Shown here piece by piece: positions 1 to 8,661 of a DNA stretch of 64,000 nucleotides. The notes under the pieces are model-generated. The model saw only the letters and a list, made by a program, of their open reading frames with translations. It was not told the DNA's origin and did no database searches. The position numbers were made by a program, and so were the translations under genes. The DNA comes from AP-15 sp963735445 (GTDB lineage: Bacteria > Pseudomonadota > Alphaproteobacteria > ATCC43930 > CGMCC-115725), in assembly GCA_963735445.1 (NCBI GenBank), contig CAVTLC010000010.1:62001-126000 (forward strand), given 5' to 3'. The number at the start of each line of letters is the position of its first letter. Position 1 is the first letter of the stretch.

Positions 1-730
1 CACCTCGCCGATCCCCGGGACGACGCGCGACATCGTCGAGGTCGCGATCGATCTCGCCGGCTACCCGGTGATCCTCGCCGACACCGCCGGCCTGCGCGAC
101 AGCGACGACCCGATCGAGCAGGAGGGGCTGCGCCGCGCCCGCCATCGCGCCGCCGAAGCCGAAATCCGGCTCTTTGTGTTCGACGCCCGCTCTCCCGGCG
201 ATGCCGCCGGCGCCAAAGCCTGGCCCGGCCCCGATACATTGCTCGTCGCCAACAAAATCGACCTCCTGCCATCGGCGCGCCCGTCGCGCGAACAACGCAG
301 ACCCGTCATGCCCGGACTTGATCCGGGCATCCACGAGATAACGACGGAGGCCGCACACCGCGGCGAAGGCGTGGATGACCGGGACAAGCCCGGCCATGAC
401 GAGAGAGTGGGCTCCGGCGCCTGCGATCGAGAGGCGCCATTCCCGGTGTCGGCGCTGACCGGCGAAGGCCTCGACATATTGCTGACAGCGCTCGCCGCCC
501 GGATTGCCGCGACCTACCAGATCGAGGCGCCGGTCCTAACCCGCGCCCGCCACCGTCAGGCGCTCGAAGACGCCACCGCGGCACTCGACCGCGCGCTCAC
601 CGCCGATCTCCCCGAACTGCGCGCCGAAGATCTGCGCCTCGCGTTGCGCAGCCTCGGCCGGATCACCGGCATCGTCGATGTCGAAGACCTGCTCGACGTG
701 ATCTTCCGCGACTTCTGCATCGGCAAGTGA
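1..730 (+). CDS. mnmE: tRNA uridine-5-carboxymethylaminomethyl(34) synthesis GTPase MnmE, 5'-truncated by the window edge
   Basis: The reading frame is open from base 2 and the N-terminus lies outside the window. MnmE works with MnmG to modify the wobble uridine of certain tRNAs, using a cis-acting GTPase domain. Visible G-domain motifs are PGTTRD (G2), DTAG (G3), NKID (G4) and SALTGEG (G5). The protein ends in the family's C-terminal CIGK, whose cysteine is diagnostic. The G4–G5 loop is far longer than usual because a palindromic repeat of about 100 bp is inserted in frame (see the repeat at 303–402). No frameshift results, so the protein could still be functional. Identification is secure; whether the enlarged loop affects GTP binding is unknown. 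Confidence 0.95.
   Translation, partial: TSPIPGTTRDIVEVAIDLAGYPVILADTAGLRDSDDPIEQEGLRRARHRAAEAEIRLFVFDARSPGDAAGAKAWPGPDTLLVANKIDLLPSARPSREQRRPVMPGLDPGIHEITTEAAHRGEGVDDRDKPGHDERVGSGACDREAPFPVSALTGEGLDILLTALAARIAATYQIEAPVLTRARHRQALEDATAALDRALTADLPELRAEDLRLALRSLGRITGIVDVEDLLDVIFRDFCIGK
303..402. repeat. Palindromic repeat inserted in frame within mnmE
   Basis: Two arms of about 31 bases, at 305–335 and 370–400, are imperfect inverted repeats of each other. Each arm also contains its own small hairpin (cccggacttgatccggg on the left). The translated forms MPGLDPGIH and DDRDKPGHD are typical of a dispersed repeat family seen in many alphaproteobacterial genomes. It lies between the G4 and G5 motifs of MnmE. 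The structure is seen directly; family membership is from general knowledge. Confidence 0.8.
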
Positions 731-832
731 GCCGGAATTATGTAGCTGTCTCATCATCAGCGCGGTCTGCGATGGGCTGGACGAGGCGGCGTTCGCGATT
801 CACACTCCGCCTTCTCAGAGGAGTCATCGGCG

Positions 833-1717
833 ATGGAATTGGGCAGGCTTGGCGTTTGGGTCGGGATGGATCGGATGAGTGCGGCGGCGGGGGCGGCTTT
901 TGCCAAACGCGTCGAGGCGTGGGGCTACAGCGCCTTGTGGCTGCCGGAGAGCCGCGGGCGCAACGCGCTCGTTCATTCTTCGTGGCTGCTCGCCAATACC
1001 CAAAAGCTGATTGTCGCGACCGGGATCGCCAACATCTATGCCCGCGACCCGATGGCGATGGCGAACGGTCAGCGGGCGCTGGCCGAGCAATCGGACGGGC
1101 GGTTTCTGCTCGGCGTCGGCGTGTCGCACCGGCCGATGGTCGAAGGGCTGCGCGGCCACACCTACAATAAGCCGGTGGCGACGATGCGCGCCTATCTGAA
1201 GGCGATGCGCGAGGCGCCCTATGTCGTGGCGGCGACCCCGCGCGAGACGCCGCCGACCGTCGTCGCCGCACTCGGGCCGCGGATGATGGCGTTGTCGGGC
1301 GAGATGGCCGACGGGGCGCATCCCTACAACTCGATCCCGGCGCACACCGCCGAGGCGCGCAAGATCCTCGGGCCCGGCAAGATCCTGGCGCCCGAAGTCT
1401 GGGTATTGCTCGAAACCGATCCGGCGAAGGCGCGGCCGGCGGCGCGCGAGGCCTTGTCGCACTACCTGCAGCTCGAAAATTACGTCAACGCCTGGCGGGG
1501 GCAGGGCTTTTCCGATGCCGATATGGCCGGCGGCGGCTCCGATCGATTTATCGATGCGATCGTCGGCTGGGGTGACGAGGGGGCGATCCGCAAGCGCATC
1601 CAGGAGCATTGGGACGCCGGCGCCGACCATGTCTGCATTCAGCCGATCAGCGTGCAAGGTGGCCGCGAGATTGACGAGCGGGTGCTTGAATTACTGGCGC
1701 CGTCGCGGCGATCTTGA
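833..1717 (+). CDS. LLM class F420-dependent oxidoreductase (luciferase-like fold)
   Basis: A 294-residue single-domain luciferase-like protein. The N-terminus LGRLGVWVGM, the segment IATGIANIYARDP and RFLLGVGVSHRP match the subgroup annotated as probable F420-dependent oxidoreductases (TIGR03620-like). Such enzymes use F420 or FMN in hydride-transfer reactions; the substrate cannot be deduced. GAGGAG about 10 bases upstream supports the ATG chosen. The gene stands alone between mnmE and apaG. A second LLM protein is at 59095. Fold and family are secure, but the cofactor choice is inferred from family resemblance only. Confidence 0.85.
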   Translation: MELGRLGVWVGMDRMSAAAGAAFAKRVEAWGYSALWLPESRGRNALVHSSWLLANTQKLIVATGIANIYARDPMAMANGQRALAEQSDGRFLLGVGVSHRPMVEGLRGHTYNKPVATMRAYLKAMREAPYVVAATPRETPPTVVAALGPRMMALSGEMADGAHPYNSIPAHTAEARKILGPGKILAPEVWVLLETDPAKARPAAREALSHYLQLENYVNAWRGQGFSDADMAGGGSDRFIDAIVGWGDEGAIRKRIQEHWDAGADHVCIQPISVQGGREIDERVLELLAPSRRS

Positions 1718-1807
1718 CGTTTCCCGCCTGCGGCCGACATTGTTTTCGCCGGTCTCGGCGGCGAACGCGTCGGCGAGCGTTGGTCTCGTAGGCGAGGAAA
1801 CGGCGTC

Positions 1808-2200
1808 ATGTATTCGGAAACCACCCGGGGGATCAGCGTCACGGTCAAGCCGATCTATCTGGAGGATCAATCCTCACCCGCCGAGGGTCATTTCGTCTGG
1901 GCCTATCACGTGCGCATCGAAAACCGCGGCGAGGAGACGGTTCAGCTGCGCCGCCGCTACTGGAAGATCACCGACGGCCGCGGCCAGGTTCAGGAAGTGC
2001 GCGGGCCGGGAGTGGTCGGCGAGCAGCCGGTGCTCGGGCCGGGTGAGAGCTTTGAATATACCAGCGGCACGCCGTTGCCGACGCCCTCGGGCATCATGGT
2101 CGGCACCTACGAGATGGAGACGCGCAGCGGCGAGTGTTTCCCGGTCCGCATCCCCGCCTTCTCGCTCGACAGCCCGCATCAGCCGGTGCGCCTGAACTGA
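1808..2200 (+). CDS. apaG: ApaG domain protein
   Basis: 130 residues covering a full ApaG domain (immunoglobulin-like beta sandwich). It has the family features VWAYHVRIEN, a W-K-I-T-D-G segment, GPGVVGEQPVL and the glycine-rich PTPSGIMVGTYEM. ApaG was linked genetically to cobalt and magnesium sensitivity in enterobacteria; its biochemical role is unclear. GAGGAA lies 8 bases before the ATG. The stop codon falls in a short tandem repeat (2187–2244), so small slippage there could alter the C-terminus. Confidence 0.93.
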   Translation: MYSETTRGISVTVKPIYLEDQSSPAEGHFVWAYHVRIENRGEETVQLRRRYWKITDGRGQVQEVRGPGVVGEQPVLGPGESFEYTSGTPLPTPSGIMVGTYEMETRSGECFPVRIPAFSLDSPHQPVRLN

Positions 2201-2244
2201 ATGCGCCTGAACTGATGCGGTGAACCGAACACGCCTTGAACTGA
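2187..2244. repeat. Short tandem repeat over the apaG stop codon
   Basis: The 14-mer tgcgcctgaactga occurs at 2187–2200 and again, identical, at 2202–2215. A degraded third copy (cgccttgaactga) is at 2232–2244. The first copy contains the apaG stop. Confidence 0.8.
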
Positions 2245-2303
2245 ATGGGAGGGTGCCGGAACCCGCCCGATCGCAAACCATCCAACAAAAAAGAGATTGA
2301 TTG

Positions 2304-2960
2304 ATGTCGCCTGCAATTGCTTCGCCTTTGTCCGCGTCCCAGCCGCATCTCCGCTCAGCCGCCTCTCCGCGGCCAAGCCGGGCCGAGGCCGAAGAGGCGG
2401 TCCGCACCTTGATCCGTTGGGCCGGCGACGACCCCGAGCGCGAAGGGCTGCTCGGCACCCCCGATCGCGTCATCCGCGCCTTTCGCGAATATTTCACCGG
2501 ATACGAAGAAGATCCGGTGGCATTGTTGCAGCGCACCTTTGAGGAGACCGACGGCTATGACGAGATCGTCATGCTGAAGGACATCCGCTTCGAGTTGCAT
2601 TGCGAGCACCATCTCGCTCCGATCATCGGCAAGGTGCATGTCGCCTATCTGCCGAAAAATCGCGTCGTCGGGATCTCGAAATTGTCGCGGCTGGTCGATG
2701 TCTACGCCAAGCGACTGCAGATCCAGGAAAAGATGACCGCGCAGATCGCCAACACCCTCGACGAGGTGTTGCAGCCAAAAGGGGTCGGCGTCGTCATCGA
2801 AGCCGCTCACCAATGCATGACGACCCGCGGCACGCATAAGCCCGGCACGATGCTGGTGACGAGCCGGATGCTTGGCGAGTTCCGGACTGATCCGACGAGC
2901 CGGCGGGAGGTGCTGGCGATGATCGGGACGCCGGGCAGCGCCAAGCTCGACAATGTCTGA
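2304..2960 (+). CDS. folE: GTP cyclohydrolase I (FolE)
   Basis: 218 residues. This enzyme converts GTP to 7,8-dihydroneopterin triphosphate, the first step of tetrahydrofolate synthesis. The zinc-binding cysteine and catalytic histidines are visible in LHCEHHLAPI and HQCMTTRG. The remaining core (HVAYLP, GISKLSRLVD, KRLQIQEKMT) is complete. The first ATG at 2304 was preferred over the TTG just before it; AAGAG precedes it. The N-terminal 30 residues are low-complexity, as is common in this family. argE follows after 26 bases and may be cotranscribed. Confidence 0.96.
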   Translation: MSPAIASPLSASQPHLRSAASPRPSRAEAEEAVRTLIRWAGDDPEREGLLGTPDRVIRAFREYFTGYEEDPVALLQRTFEETDGYDEIVMLKDIRFELHCEHHLAPIIGKVHVAYLPKNRVVGISKLSRLVDVYAKRLQIQEKMTAQIANTLDEVLQPKGVGVVIEAAHQCMTTRGTHKPGTMLVTSRMLGEFRTDPTSRREVLAMIGTPGSAKLDNV

Positions 2961-2986
2961 GCCGAAAAGCTGACGCGCATCCGGCG

Positions 2987-4144
2987 ATGGCCCTCGACGC
3001 GGTCGCGATCCTCGAAAAGCTGGTCGGGTTCGACACGGTTTCCGCCAACTCGAATTTGGCATTGATCGAATGGGTCGTGGATTATCTCGAAGGGTACGGC
3101 GTCAAAAGCACGTTGACCCGCGACGCCGCCGGCGCCAAAGCGAATTTATTTGCGACAATCGGCCCTGGCGATCGCGGCGGGGTCATCCTGTCCGGGCATA
3201 CCGATGTCGTGCCGGTCGCCGGACAGGCCTGGGACAGCGATCCCTTTCGGCTCACCGAGCGTGACGGCCGACTGTTTGGCCGCGGCACCGCCGATATGAA
3301 GGGTTTTATCGCACTCGCTCTGGCCTTGGCGCCGCAAGCGGTTTCGCGGCCGCTCCAAAGGCCACTGCATCTGGCGCTCAGCTATGACGAGGAGGTCGGG
3401 TGTCTCGGCGTGCCCGCCTTGATCCGCGCGCTGCCCCAGGGACCGGCCCGTCCGCTTCTCGCGATCATCGGCGAGCCCAGCGAAATGCGGGTTGCCAACG
3501 CGCATAAGGGCATTCAATTCCTGCGCACCGCGGTGACCGGGCATGAGGCGCATTCGAGCGCGCCCGAGCACGGGGTCAACGCGATCACCGCGGCGGCCGA
3601 GATCATCGCCGAGATCGGCCGGCTTGCCGCCGAATGCCGGGCTGCGGCCAAGCCCGAGAGCCGCTTTGACCCGCCCTATACCAGCTTTAATATCGGCCGC
3701 ATCGAGGGCGGCACCGCAGTCAACATCATCGCCCGGGACTGCGCCTTCGAATGGGAGTTCCGCACGATACCCGGCGAAGATGATGCCGCCCCACGCCGGC
3801 GCATCGAGCAATTTGTCGAGCGCGAATTGCTGCCGCGGATGCGCGCCGGTTTCCCAGATGCCGATATCATTACCGAAACCGCGGCACTGGTCCCGCCATT
3901 GGTGCCCGATCCCGGCTCGCCGGCCGAAGTGCTTGCCCGCGAGCTAACCGGCGCCAACGAAACGACGACGATCGCGTTCGCCACCGAGGCCGGTCTGTTT
4001 CAGATGGCAGGGATCCCGGCGGTGATTTGCGGCCCCGGCTCGATCGAGGTCGCCCATAAGCCAAACGAATACATCACCCGTGACCAGCTCGCCGCGGGCG
4101 GCGCATTTCTCGACCGATTGTTGGACCGGCTGTGCACAGGATGA
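2987..4144 (+). CDS. argE: Acetylornithine deacetylase (M20 peptidase family)
   Basis: 385 residues. The metal-binding M20 motifs are present: SGHTDVVP, GRGTADMKGF, the catalytic pair SYDEEVG, and GEPSEM. The C-terminus carries GPGSIEVAHKPNEY, typical of ArgE. The enzyme hydrolyses N-acetylornithine to ornithine in arginine biosynthesis in the cytoplasm. Length and end-to-end motif order match ArgE rather than DapE (succinyl-diaminopimelate desuccinylase), its closest relative, which remains a less likely alternative. Confidence 0.9.
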   Translation: MALDAVAILEKLVGFDTVSANSNLALIEWVVDYLEGYGVKSTLTRDAAGAKANLFATIGPGDRGGVILSGHTDVVPVAGQAWDSDPFRLTERDGRLFGRGTADMKGFIALALALAPQAVSRPLQRPLHLALSYDEEVGCLGVPALIRALPQGPARPLLAIIGEPSEMRVANAHKGIQFLRTAVTGHEAHSSAPEHGVNAITAAAEIIAEIGRLAAECRAAAKPESRFDPPYTSFNIGRIEGGTAVNIIARDCAFEWEFRTIPGEDDAAPRRRIEQFVERELLPRMRAGFPDADIITETAALVPPLVPDPGSPAEVLARELTGANETTTIAFATEAGLFQMAGIPAVICGPGSIEVAHKPNEYITRDQLAAGGAFLDRLLDRLCTG

Positions 4145-4176
4145 CGGAGGCGTAGGCCTTCCGCGAACGGCTTAGG

Positions 4177-4482
4177 CTATGGGGCTGAGTGCAGCTCGAT
4201 CTCGCCAACGCGGGCGCCTGTTGCAAGATCGATAACGACGATCTGGCGGTTGCCGTCCGGCAATACCAGGTCGAGGATAAGGCGATCGGGTGCGGTCGTC
4301 ATCGCCTCGACACGCGCGCCACGCGGGATTTCGATCTCTGTCCGGGGCGGAGGGTGACGGGCTGAGACAGCCGAACCGCGGTGCGACATGCGGCCGGCTA
4401 TAACCAAGATTAATGCGACAAAGCCGACGACGAGCATAATGCCCATCACGATGACGAGTATCTTCAGCGCGCGCAGCGGCAT
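4177..4482 (-). CDS. DUF6476-like membrane-anchored small protein
   Basis: 101 residues with one N-terminal membrane segment (about residues 8–29) followed by a soluble tail with beta-rich repeats ending in LATGARVGEIEL. Similar proteins (DUF6476) sit beside rluD in alphaproteobacteria; function unknown. Its start codon is only 18 bases from the divergent rluD start, so the two promoters must overlap or lie inside the opposing genes. Confidence 0.75.
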   Translation of the reverse strand: MPLRALKILVIVMGIMLVVGFVALILVIAGRMSHRGSAVSARHPPPRTEIEIPRGARVEAMTTAPDRLILDLVLPDGNRQIVVIDLATGARVGEIELHSAP

Positions 4483-4500
4483 GTTCTCGGGGCTCAGCGG

Positions 4501-5487
4501 ATGATTACGGAGACCGCGGCGGCCGGCGGTTCGGTCGCAATCCGTCCGGAGCCGGGCGAGGCGGGCACCCGTCTCGATCGCATGCTAGCAAATCACTTTC
4601 CGGAATTGTCGCGGACACGGTTGAAGCGGCTGATCGAAGAAGGCCGCGTCGTGCAGGACGGCGGCGCGTCTCGCGATCCCTCGCAAAAAGTGCGACCGGA
4701 CCAAAATTTTGTCGTGTTCTTCCCTGATATGGAGGATCCGGCGCCGGTTGCGCAGCCGCTGGCGCTCGACATTCGCTTTGAGGATGCACATTTGATTGTT
4801 GTCGACAAGCCCGCGGGGCTCGTCGTCCATCCCGCACCCGGTAATCCCGACGGCACACTGGTCAACGCGCTGATCGCGCATTGCGGCTCGAGCCTTGCCG
4901 GGATCGGCGGTGTGCGGCGGCCGGGCATCGTTCATCGGCTCGACAAGGATACCAGCGGGCTGATGGTCGTGGCCAAGACCGATGCCGCGCACCAGGCATT
5001 GTCGCGCGATTTCGCGGCGCGCCGGATCGATCGCGCCTATGCCGCCTTTGTCTGGGGTCTGCCGTCTCCGATGACAGGCGAGATTGCCGGCAATATCGGC
5101 CGCAGCGCGGTCAACCGCAAAAAGATGGCTGTCGTCGGTGAAGGCCGCGGCCGGCCGGCATTGACCCGCTACCATGTCGAACGGGCATTCAAAAACATCG
5201 CGGCGCTGGTCGAATGCCGGCTCGCGACCGGCCGCACCCATCAAATCCGGGTGCACCTCGCACACCACGGCTATCCGCTGATCGGCGACCCGGTTTACGG
5301 AACACGCGCCGGCCGCGCCGTTGCCCGCTCGGGTGAGATCGGGGCGCGGATCGCCGCCTTCCCACGCCAGGCTTTGCACGCCCGCCGGCTTGGCTTCACG
5401 CATCCCGCTGACGGCCGCTGCATGGCTTTCGACAGCCCGTTGCCGACCGATCTTCACGACTTGTTTACCAGCCTTAACGACTTTTAA
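4501..5487 (+). CDS. rluD: 23S rRNA pseudouridine synthase, RluD-type
   Basis: 328 residues. An N-terminal S4 RNA-binding domain (about residues 17–75: TRLDRMLANHF…GRVVQDG) is followed by the RluA-type catalytic domain with HRLDKDTSGLMVVAKT, whose aspartate is the nucleophile. RTHQIRVHLAHHGYPLIGDP completes the fold. RluD makes the conserved pseudouridines in helix 69 of 23S rRNA. Paralogues such as RluC share the domains, but adjacency to rpoH is the usual alphaproteobacterial setting for this member. Confidence 0.9.
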   Translation: MITETAAAGGSVAIRPEPGEAGTRLDRMLANHFPELSRTRLKRLIEEGRVVQDGGASRDPSQKVRPDQNFVVFFPDMEDPAPVAQPLALDIRFEDAHLIVVDKPAGLVVHPAPGNPDGTLVNALIAHCGSSLAGIGGVRRPGIVHRLDKDTSGLMVVAKTDAAHQALSRDFAARRIDRAYAAFVWGLPSPMTGEIAGNIGRSAVNRKKMAVVGEGRGRPALTRYHVERAFKNIAALVECRLATGRTHQIRVHLAHHGYPLIGDPVYGTRAGRAVARSGEIGARIAAFPRQALHARRLGFTHPADGRCMAFDSPLPTDLHDLFTSLNDF

Positions 5488-5627
5488 CTAATTTAGAGGG
5501 ATTTTAAACTGGACAAAACCTTACTATATTACTAGGGTATGCAAGGAGTCCCTCGGGGGCGGGACGACTGTTCATGTCCGACGTTTACAAACCACAAAGC
5601 CCCTAACTAGGAGCAACGAACCACAAA

Positions 5628-6512
5628 ATGGCCACCCTCTCGGTCCCTTCCATTTCCGCTGAAGGAAACCTGACCCGGTATCTCCAGGAGATCCGGAAGT
5701 TTCCGATGCTGGAACCGGAAGAGGAGTACATGCTCGCCAAGCGTTGGAAAGAGCACGAGGACCCGCAGGCCGCCCATCGCCTGGTGACGAGCCATCTGCG
5801 GCTTGTCGCCAAGATCGCGATGGGTTATCGCGGTTATGGATTGCCGCTGTCCGAACTGATTTCGGAAGGCAATGTCGGGATGATGCAGGCGGTCAAACGC
5901 TTTGATCCCGACCGCGGCTTTCGCTTGGCAACTTACGCAATGTGGTGGATCCGGGCGGCGATCCAGGAATACATCCTGCATTCGTGGTCGCTTGTCAAAA
6001 TGGGCACCACCGCTGCGCAGAAAAAGCTGTTCTTCAATCTGCGCAAATTGAAAGGCCAGCTGCAGGCGATGGAAGAGGGCGATCTGTCGCCCGAAAACCT
6101 GAAAAAGATCGCAACCGAGCTCGATGTCCCGGAAGCCGACGTCGTCAGCATGAATCGGCGTCTGGCCAGCCCGGACCACTCGTTGAACGCGCCGTTGCGC
6201 AGCGACAGCGAGGGCGAATGGCAGGATTGGCTCGTCGATGAGAGCGAGAGCCAGGAAACCAAGCTCGCCGACCGCCAGGAGCTGGGATTGCGCCGCGACC
6301 TGCTCGAAAAGGCAATGACGCATCTCAATGACCGCGAGCGCCACATCCTGTCGGAGCGGCGGCTGCGCGATAACCCGACAACGCTCGAGGATTTATCGCA
6401 GCAATACGGTATCTCGCGCGAGCGGGTGCGGCAGATCGAAGTCCGCGCTTTCGAGAAACTGCAGAAGGCGATCAAAGCCGCCGCGATCGAGCGCCGCCTG
6501 GTCGCCGCCTAG
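5628..6512 (+). CDS. rpoH: RNA polymerase sigma factor RpoH (sigma-32)
   Basis: 294 residues. It shows sigma-70 region 2 (ISEGNVGMMQAVKRFDPDRGFRLATYAMWWIRAAIQEY), the RpoH-specific stretch QKKLFFNLRKLK just after region 2.4, and region 4 with the helix-turn-helix TLEDLSQQYGISRERVRQIE. It directs heat-shock transcription. GGAG lies 14 bases before the ATG, longer than ideal, so translation may be regulated through the leader (5488–5627), which is AT-rich then GC-rich. Confidence 0.97.
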   Translation: MATLSVPSISAEGNLTRYLQEIRKFPMLEPEEEYMLAKRWKEHEDPQAAHRLVTSHLRLVAKIAMGYRGYGLPLSELISEGNVGMMQAVKRFDPDRGFRLATYAMWWIRAAIQEYILHSWSLVKMGTTAAQKKLFFNLRKLKGQLQAMEEGDLSPENLKKIATELDVPEADVVSMNRRLASPDHSLNAPLRSDSEGEWQDWLVDESESQETKLADRQELGLRRDLLEKAMTHLNDRERHILSERRLRDNPTTLEDLSQQYGISRERVRQIEVRAFEKLQKAIKAAAIERRLVAA

Positions 6513-6578
6513 GTAGCGACAGCCTCGGCGCTTATCTCAATCTGAACCAGATAAAGCTTCGGCAGGAAAAGCCCCGTC

Positions 6579-6599
6579 GCCCCCGCAAAAAGCGGGGGC
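6579..6599. repeat. GC stem-loop downstream of rpoH
   Basis: An 8-bp perfect stem (gcccccgc / gcgggggc) with an AAAAA loop, 67 bases after the rpoH stop. There is no T run after it, so it looks more like a fragment of a dispersed palindromic repeat than a classical terminator, although it could still slow transcription. Confidence 0.5.
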
Positions 6600-6677
6600 C
6601 CAGGGCAGCCGCAGAGGCGCCGGGTTCTAATATCCCGCAAAGATGCTTTCGTTTCCCGGCTCTGCTTAGACTGCGGC

Positions 6678-8105
6678 TTATCGCGTCCCTGATCGGGCGT
6701 GATGGTCGGCCAGAACCTGGGCGATTACCGCGGTGACGCGCTGCCCGGTCGGGATGTGCAGGAATTCATTCGGGCCGTGGGCATTCGAATGCGGCCCGAG
6801 CACGCCGGTCACGACAAACTGAGCCTGCGGAAATTTCTCTCCGAGCATCGCCATAAACGGAATGCTGCCGCCCTCGCCCATATAGGCGGGCGGTGCTCCG
6901 AACGCGGCTTGCGACGCGCGCGCTAGCGATTGTTCGAGCCAAGGCGCCAAAGCCGGCGCGTTCCAACCGGTGGCGCTCGACCCGAGATCGAGTTCGACCT
7001 GCGCGTTGTGAGGCGGGTCTTTTTCCAGCAGTGAACGAAGCATCGCGGCGGCAGCCTCAGCATCCAAGGTCGGCGGCAGCCGCAGGCTTAACTTCGCCTC
7101 GGTAAACGGCAGCAGAACATTGCCAGCGTCGGCCGGCAATGGCAGCCCGGCGATCCCTGTCACCGCGAGTTGCGGTCGCCAGGTGCGGTTCAGCACCAGC
7201 TCGGTCAGATCATCGCCCATCGGCCCGACGCCCGGAGCGAACGGGTATTCGGTGAAGACCGTGTCGCCCAGCGCTGCCGCAGCCTGCCGGGTCTGCGCCA
7301 CCCGCTCGGCCGGGATCTGAGCGTAAAGCTCGGGCGGACGAACCGAACCCGTCGCCTCGTCCTCAAGGCGCGACAATAACTGCCGCAGGATGCGGAAGCT
7401 CGACGGCACGACACCCGACGCGTAGCCCGAATGCACGCCCTCGGTCAGCACGCGCACCTTGAGGCTGCCCGACACCATGCCGCGCAACGAGGTTGTCAGC
7501 CACAGCTGGTCGTAATTGCCGCATCCCGAATCGAGACACACGACGAGCGACGGCTGGCCGATGCGAGCGGCCAAATGGTCGACGTAATACGGTAGGTCGT
7601 AACTGCCGGATTCCTCGCACGCTTCGATCAGGATCACGCAGCGGGCATGCGGCACGCCCTGTTCGCGCAACGCCAGCAGCGCGCTGAGCGCGCCGAACAT
7701 CGCATAGCCGTCATCGGCGCCGCCGCGGCCATAGAGCTTGTCGCCATCGATCCGCGGGGTCCAAGGGCCAAACCCCTCGGTCCAGCCGGTCATCTCCGGC
7801 TGCTTGTCGAGATGGCCGTAGAGCAGAACACTGTCCGCGCCGTCGCCCGGCACCTCGATCAGGATGACCGGCGTGCGTCCCGGCAGCCTGACGGTTTCGA
7901 GCGTGGCGCCGGGCAGCGAGGTCAGCCTTGCTCGGGCCCAGCCTTCGAACAAGGCGACGGCTTCGTCCATATAGCCGTGCGCTGCCCAATCGGCGTCGAA
8001 AGCCGGCGATTTATTCGGGATCTTGATGTATTCGACGAGAGTGGGGACGATTTCATCACCCCAACGCTGGTCGATATTTCTTTTTGCCTTGACGATGTCG
8101 AGCAT
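6678..8105 (-). CDS. M20 family metallopeptidase (dipeptidase-like)
   Basis: 475 residues. M20 metal ligands and catalytic residues are visible in LLYGHLDKQPE, GRGGADDGYAMF and EACEESGSYDL. The bacterial dimerisation insert lies in the middle, and PFMAMLGEKFP and GPHSNAHGPNE are near the end. The length and the DKQPE motif place it with carnosinase/PM20-type dipeptidases rather than ArgE. The ATG at 8105 was chosen because GGAG lies 8 bases upstream; an upstream ATG at 8123 lacks a site. Likely cytoplasmic peptide or amide hydrolysis; substrate unknown. Confidence 0.85.
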   Translation of the reverse strand: MLDIVKAKRNIDQRWGDEIVPTLVEYIKIPNKSPAFDADWAAHGYMDEAVALFEGWARARLTSLPGATLETVRLPGRTPVILIEVPGDGADSVLLYGHLDKQPEMTGWTEGFGPWTPRIDGDKLYGRGGADDGYAMFGALSALLALREQGVPHARCVILIEACEESGSYDLPYYVDHLAARIGQPSLVVCLDSGCGNYDQLWLTTSLRGMVSGSLKVRVLTEGVHSGYASGVVPSSFRILRQLLSRLEDEATGSVRPPELYAQIPAERVAQTRQAAAALGDTVFTEYPFAPGVGPMGDDLTELVLNRTWRPQLAVTGIAGLPLPADAGNVLLPFTEAKLSLRLPPTLDAEAAAAMLRSLLEKDPPHNAQVELDLGSSATGWNAPALAPWLEQSLARASQAAFGAPPAYMGEGGSIPFMAMLGEKFPQAQFVVTGVLGPHSNAHGPNEFLHIPTGQRVTAVIAQVLADHHARSGTR

Positions 8106-8119
8106 AGCGAAAGCTCCGA

Positions 8120-8476
8120 TCAATAAAGTCCGCCACTACCGGGACCGGGATGCGGAGGTTCCGGGATTGTCGCCCCTGGCGGGGCGGTTGCCGGGACGGT
8201 CTCAGCCGACTTGACGTTCATTGTCGTCATTGGGGAGGCGGCCGGTAATGGCGCTCGGGCAATCGGACCAGCGGCAGATTTGAACGCGACATCGGTCGTT
8301 GGGCCGGATGGTCCCGGATGCGGCGGCTCGCGCACGAATTCGAACACGACATTGGCGACAACGCTGACGATCACGGCATAGGTAAACGCGATAGCCTTGC
8401 CAAAGGCGAGCCCGATGACCCGACGCCCGGCATCGGCGGTTTTTTCGGCCAACGTCCCCAGCACTCCCGATCCCAT
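8120..8476 (-). CDS. Hypothetical small membrane protein with proline-rich tail
   Basis: 118 residues if started at the ATG at 8476, which has GGAG 8 bases upstream. It shows an alanine/glycine-rich N-terminus, one membrane segment (AFTYAVIVSVVANVVFEFV) and a long Pro/Ala-rich tail that repeats PPHPGP. It ends just before the M20 peptidase start, consistent with one operon. No family was recognised. The composition is plausible for a real exported-tail protein, but coding status rests on start signal and context only. Confidence 0.5.
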   Translation of the reverse strand: MGSGVLGTLAEKTADAGRRVIGLAFGKAIAFTYAVIVSVVANVVFEFVREPPHPGPSGPTTDVAFKSAAGPIARAPLPAASPMTTMNVKSAETVPATAPPGATIPEPPHPGPGSGGLY

Positions 8477-8661
8477 GTGCATCGCTCCGGCCTGAGGCCG
8501 GCCCCCTACCCATCTCTCACGCGCAAATTTATCGGGGTAATCGCGTCGAGACAAAGGCGATCAGGGCGTCTCCAGCGGGTGCTGCGCGATTGACGCGCTG
8601 ACGCGCGCGGCGGTAGGCTTTTCAAGAACGCACGTCCGCGGCTCGCGGAAGGAGAATCGGG

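Noticed and set aside
6579..6599. Terminator of rpoH
   Set aside because: There is no T run, and the stem matches the dispersed-repeat core pattern; listed only as a stem-loop.
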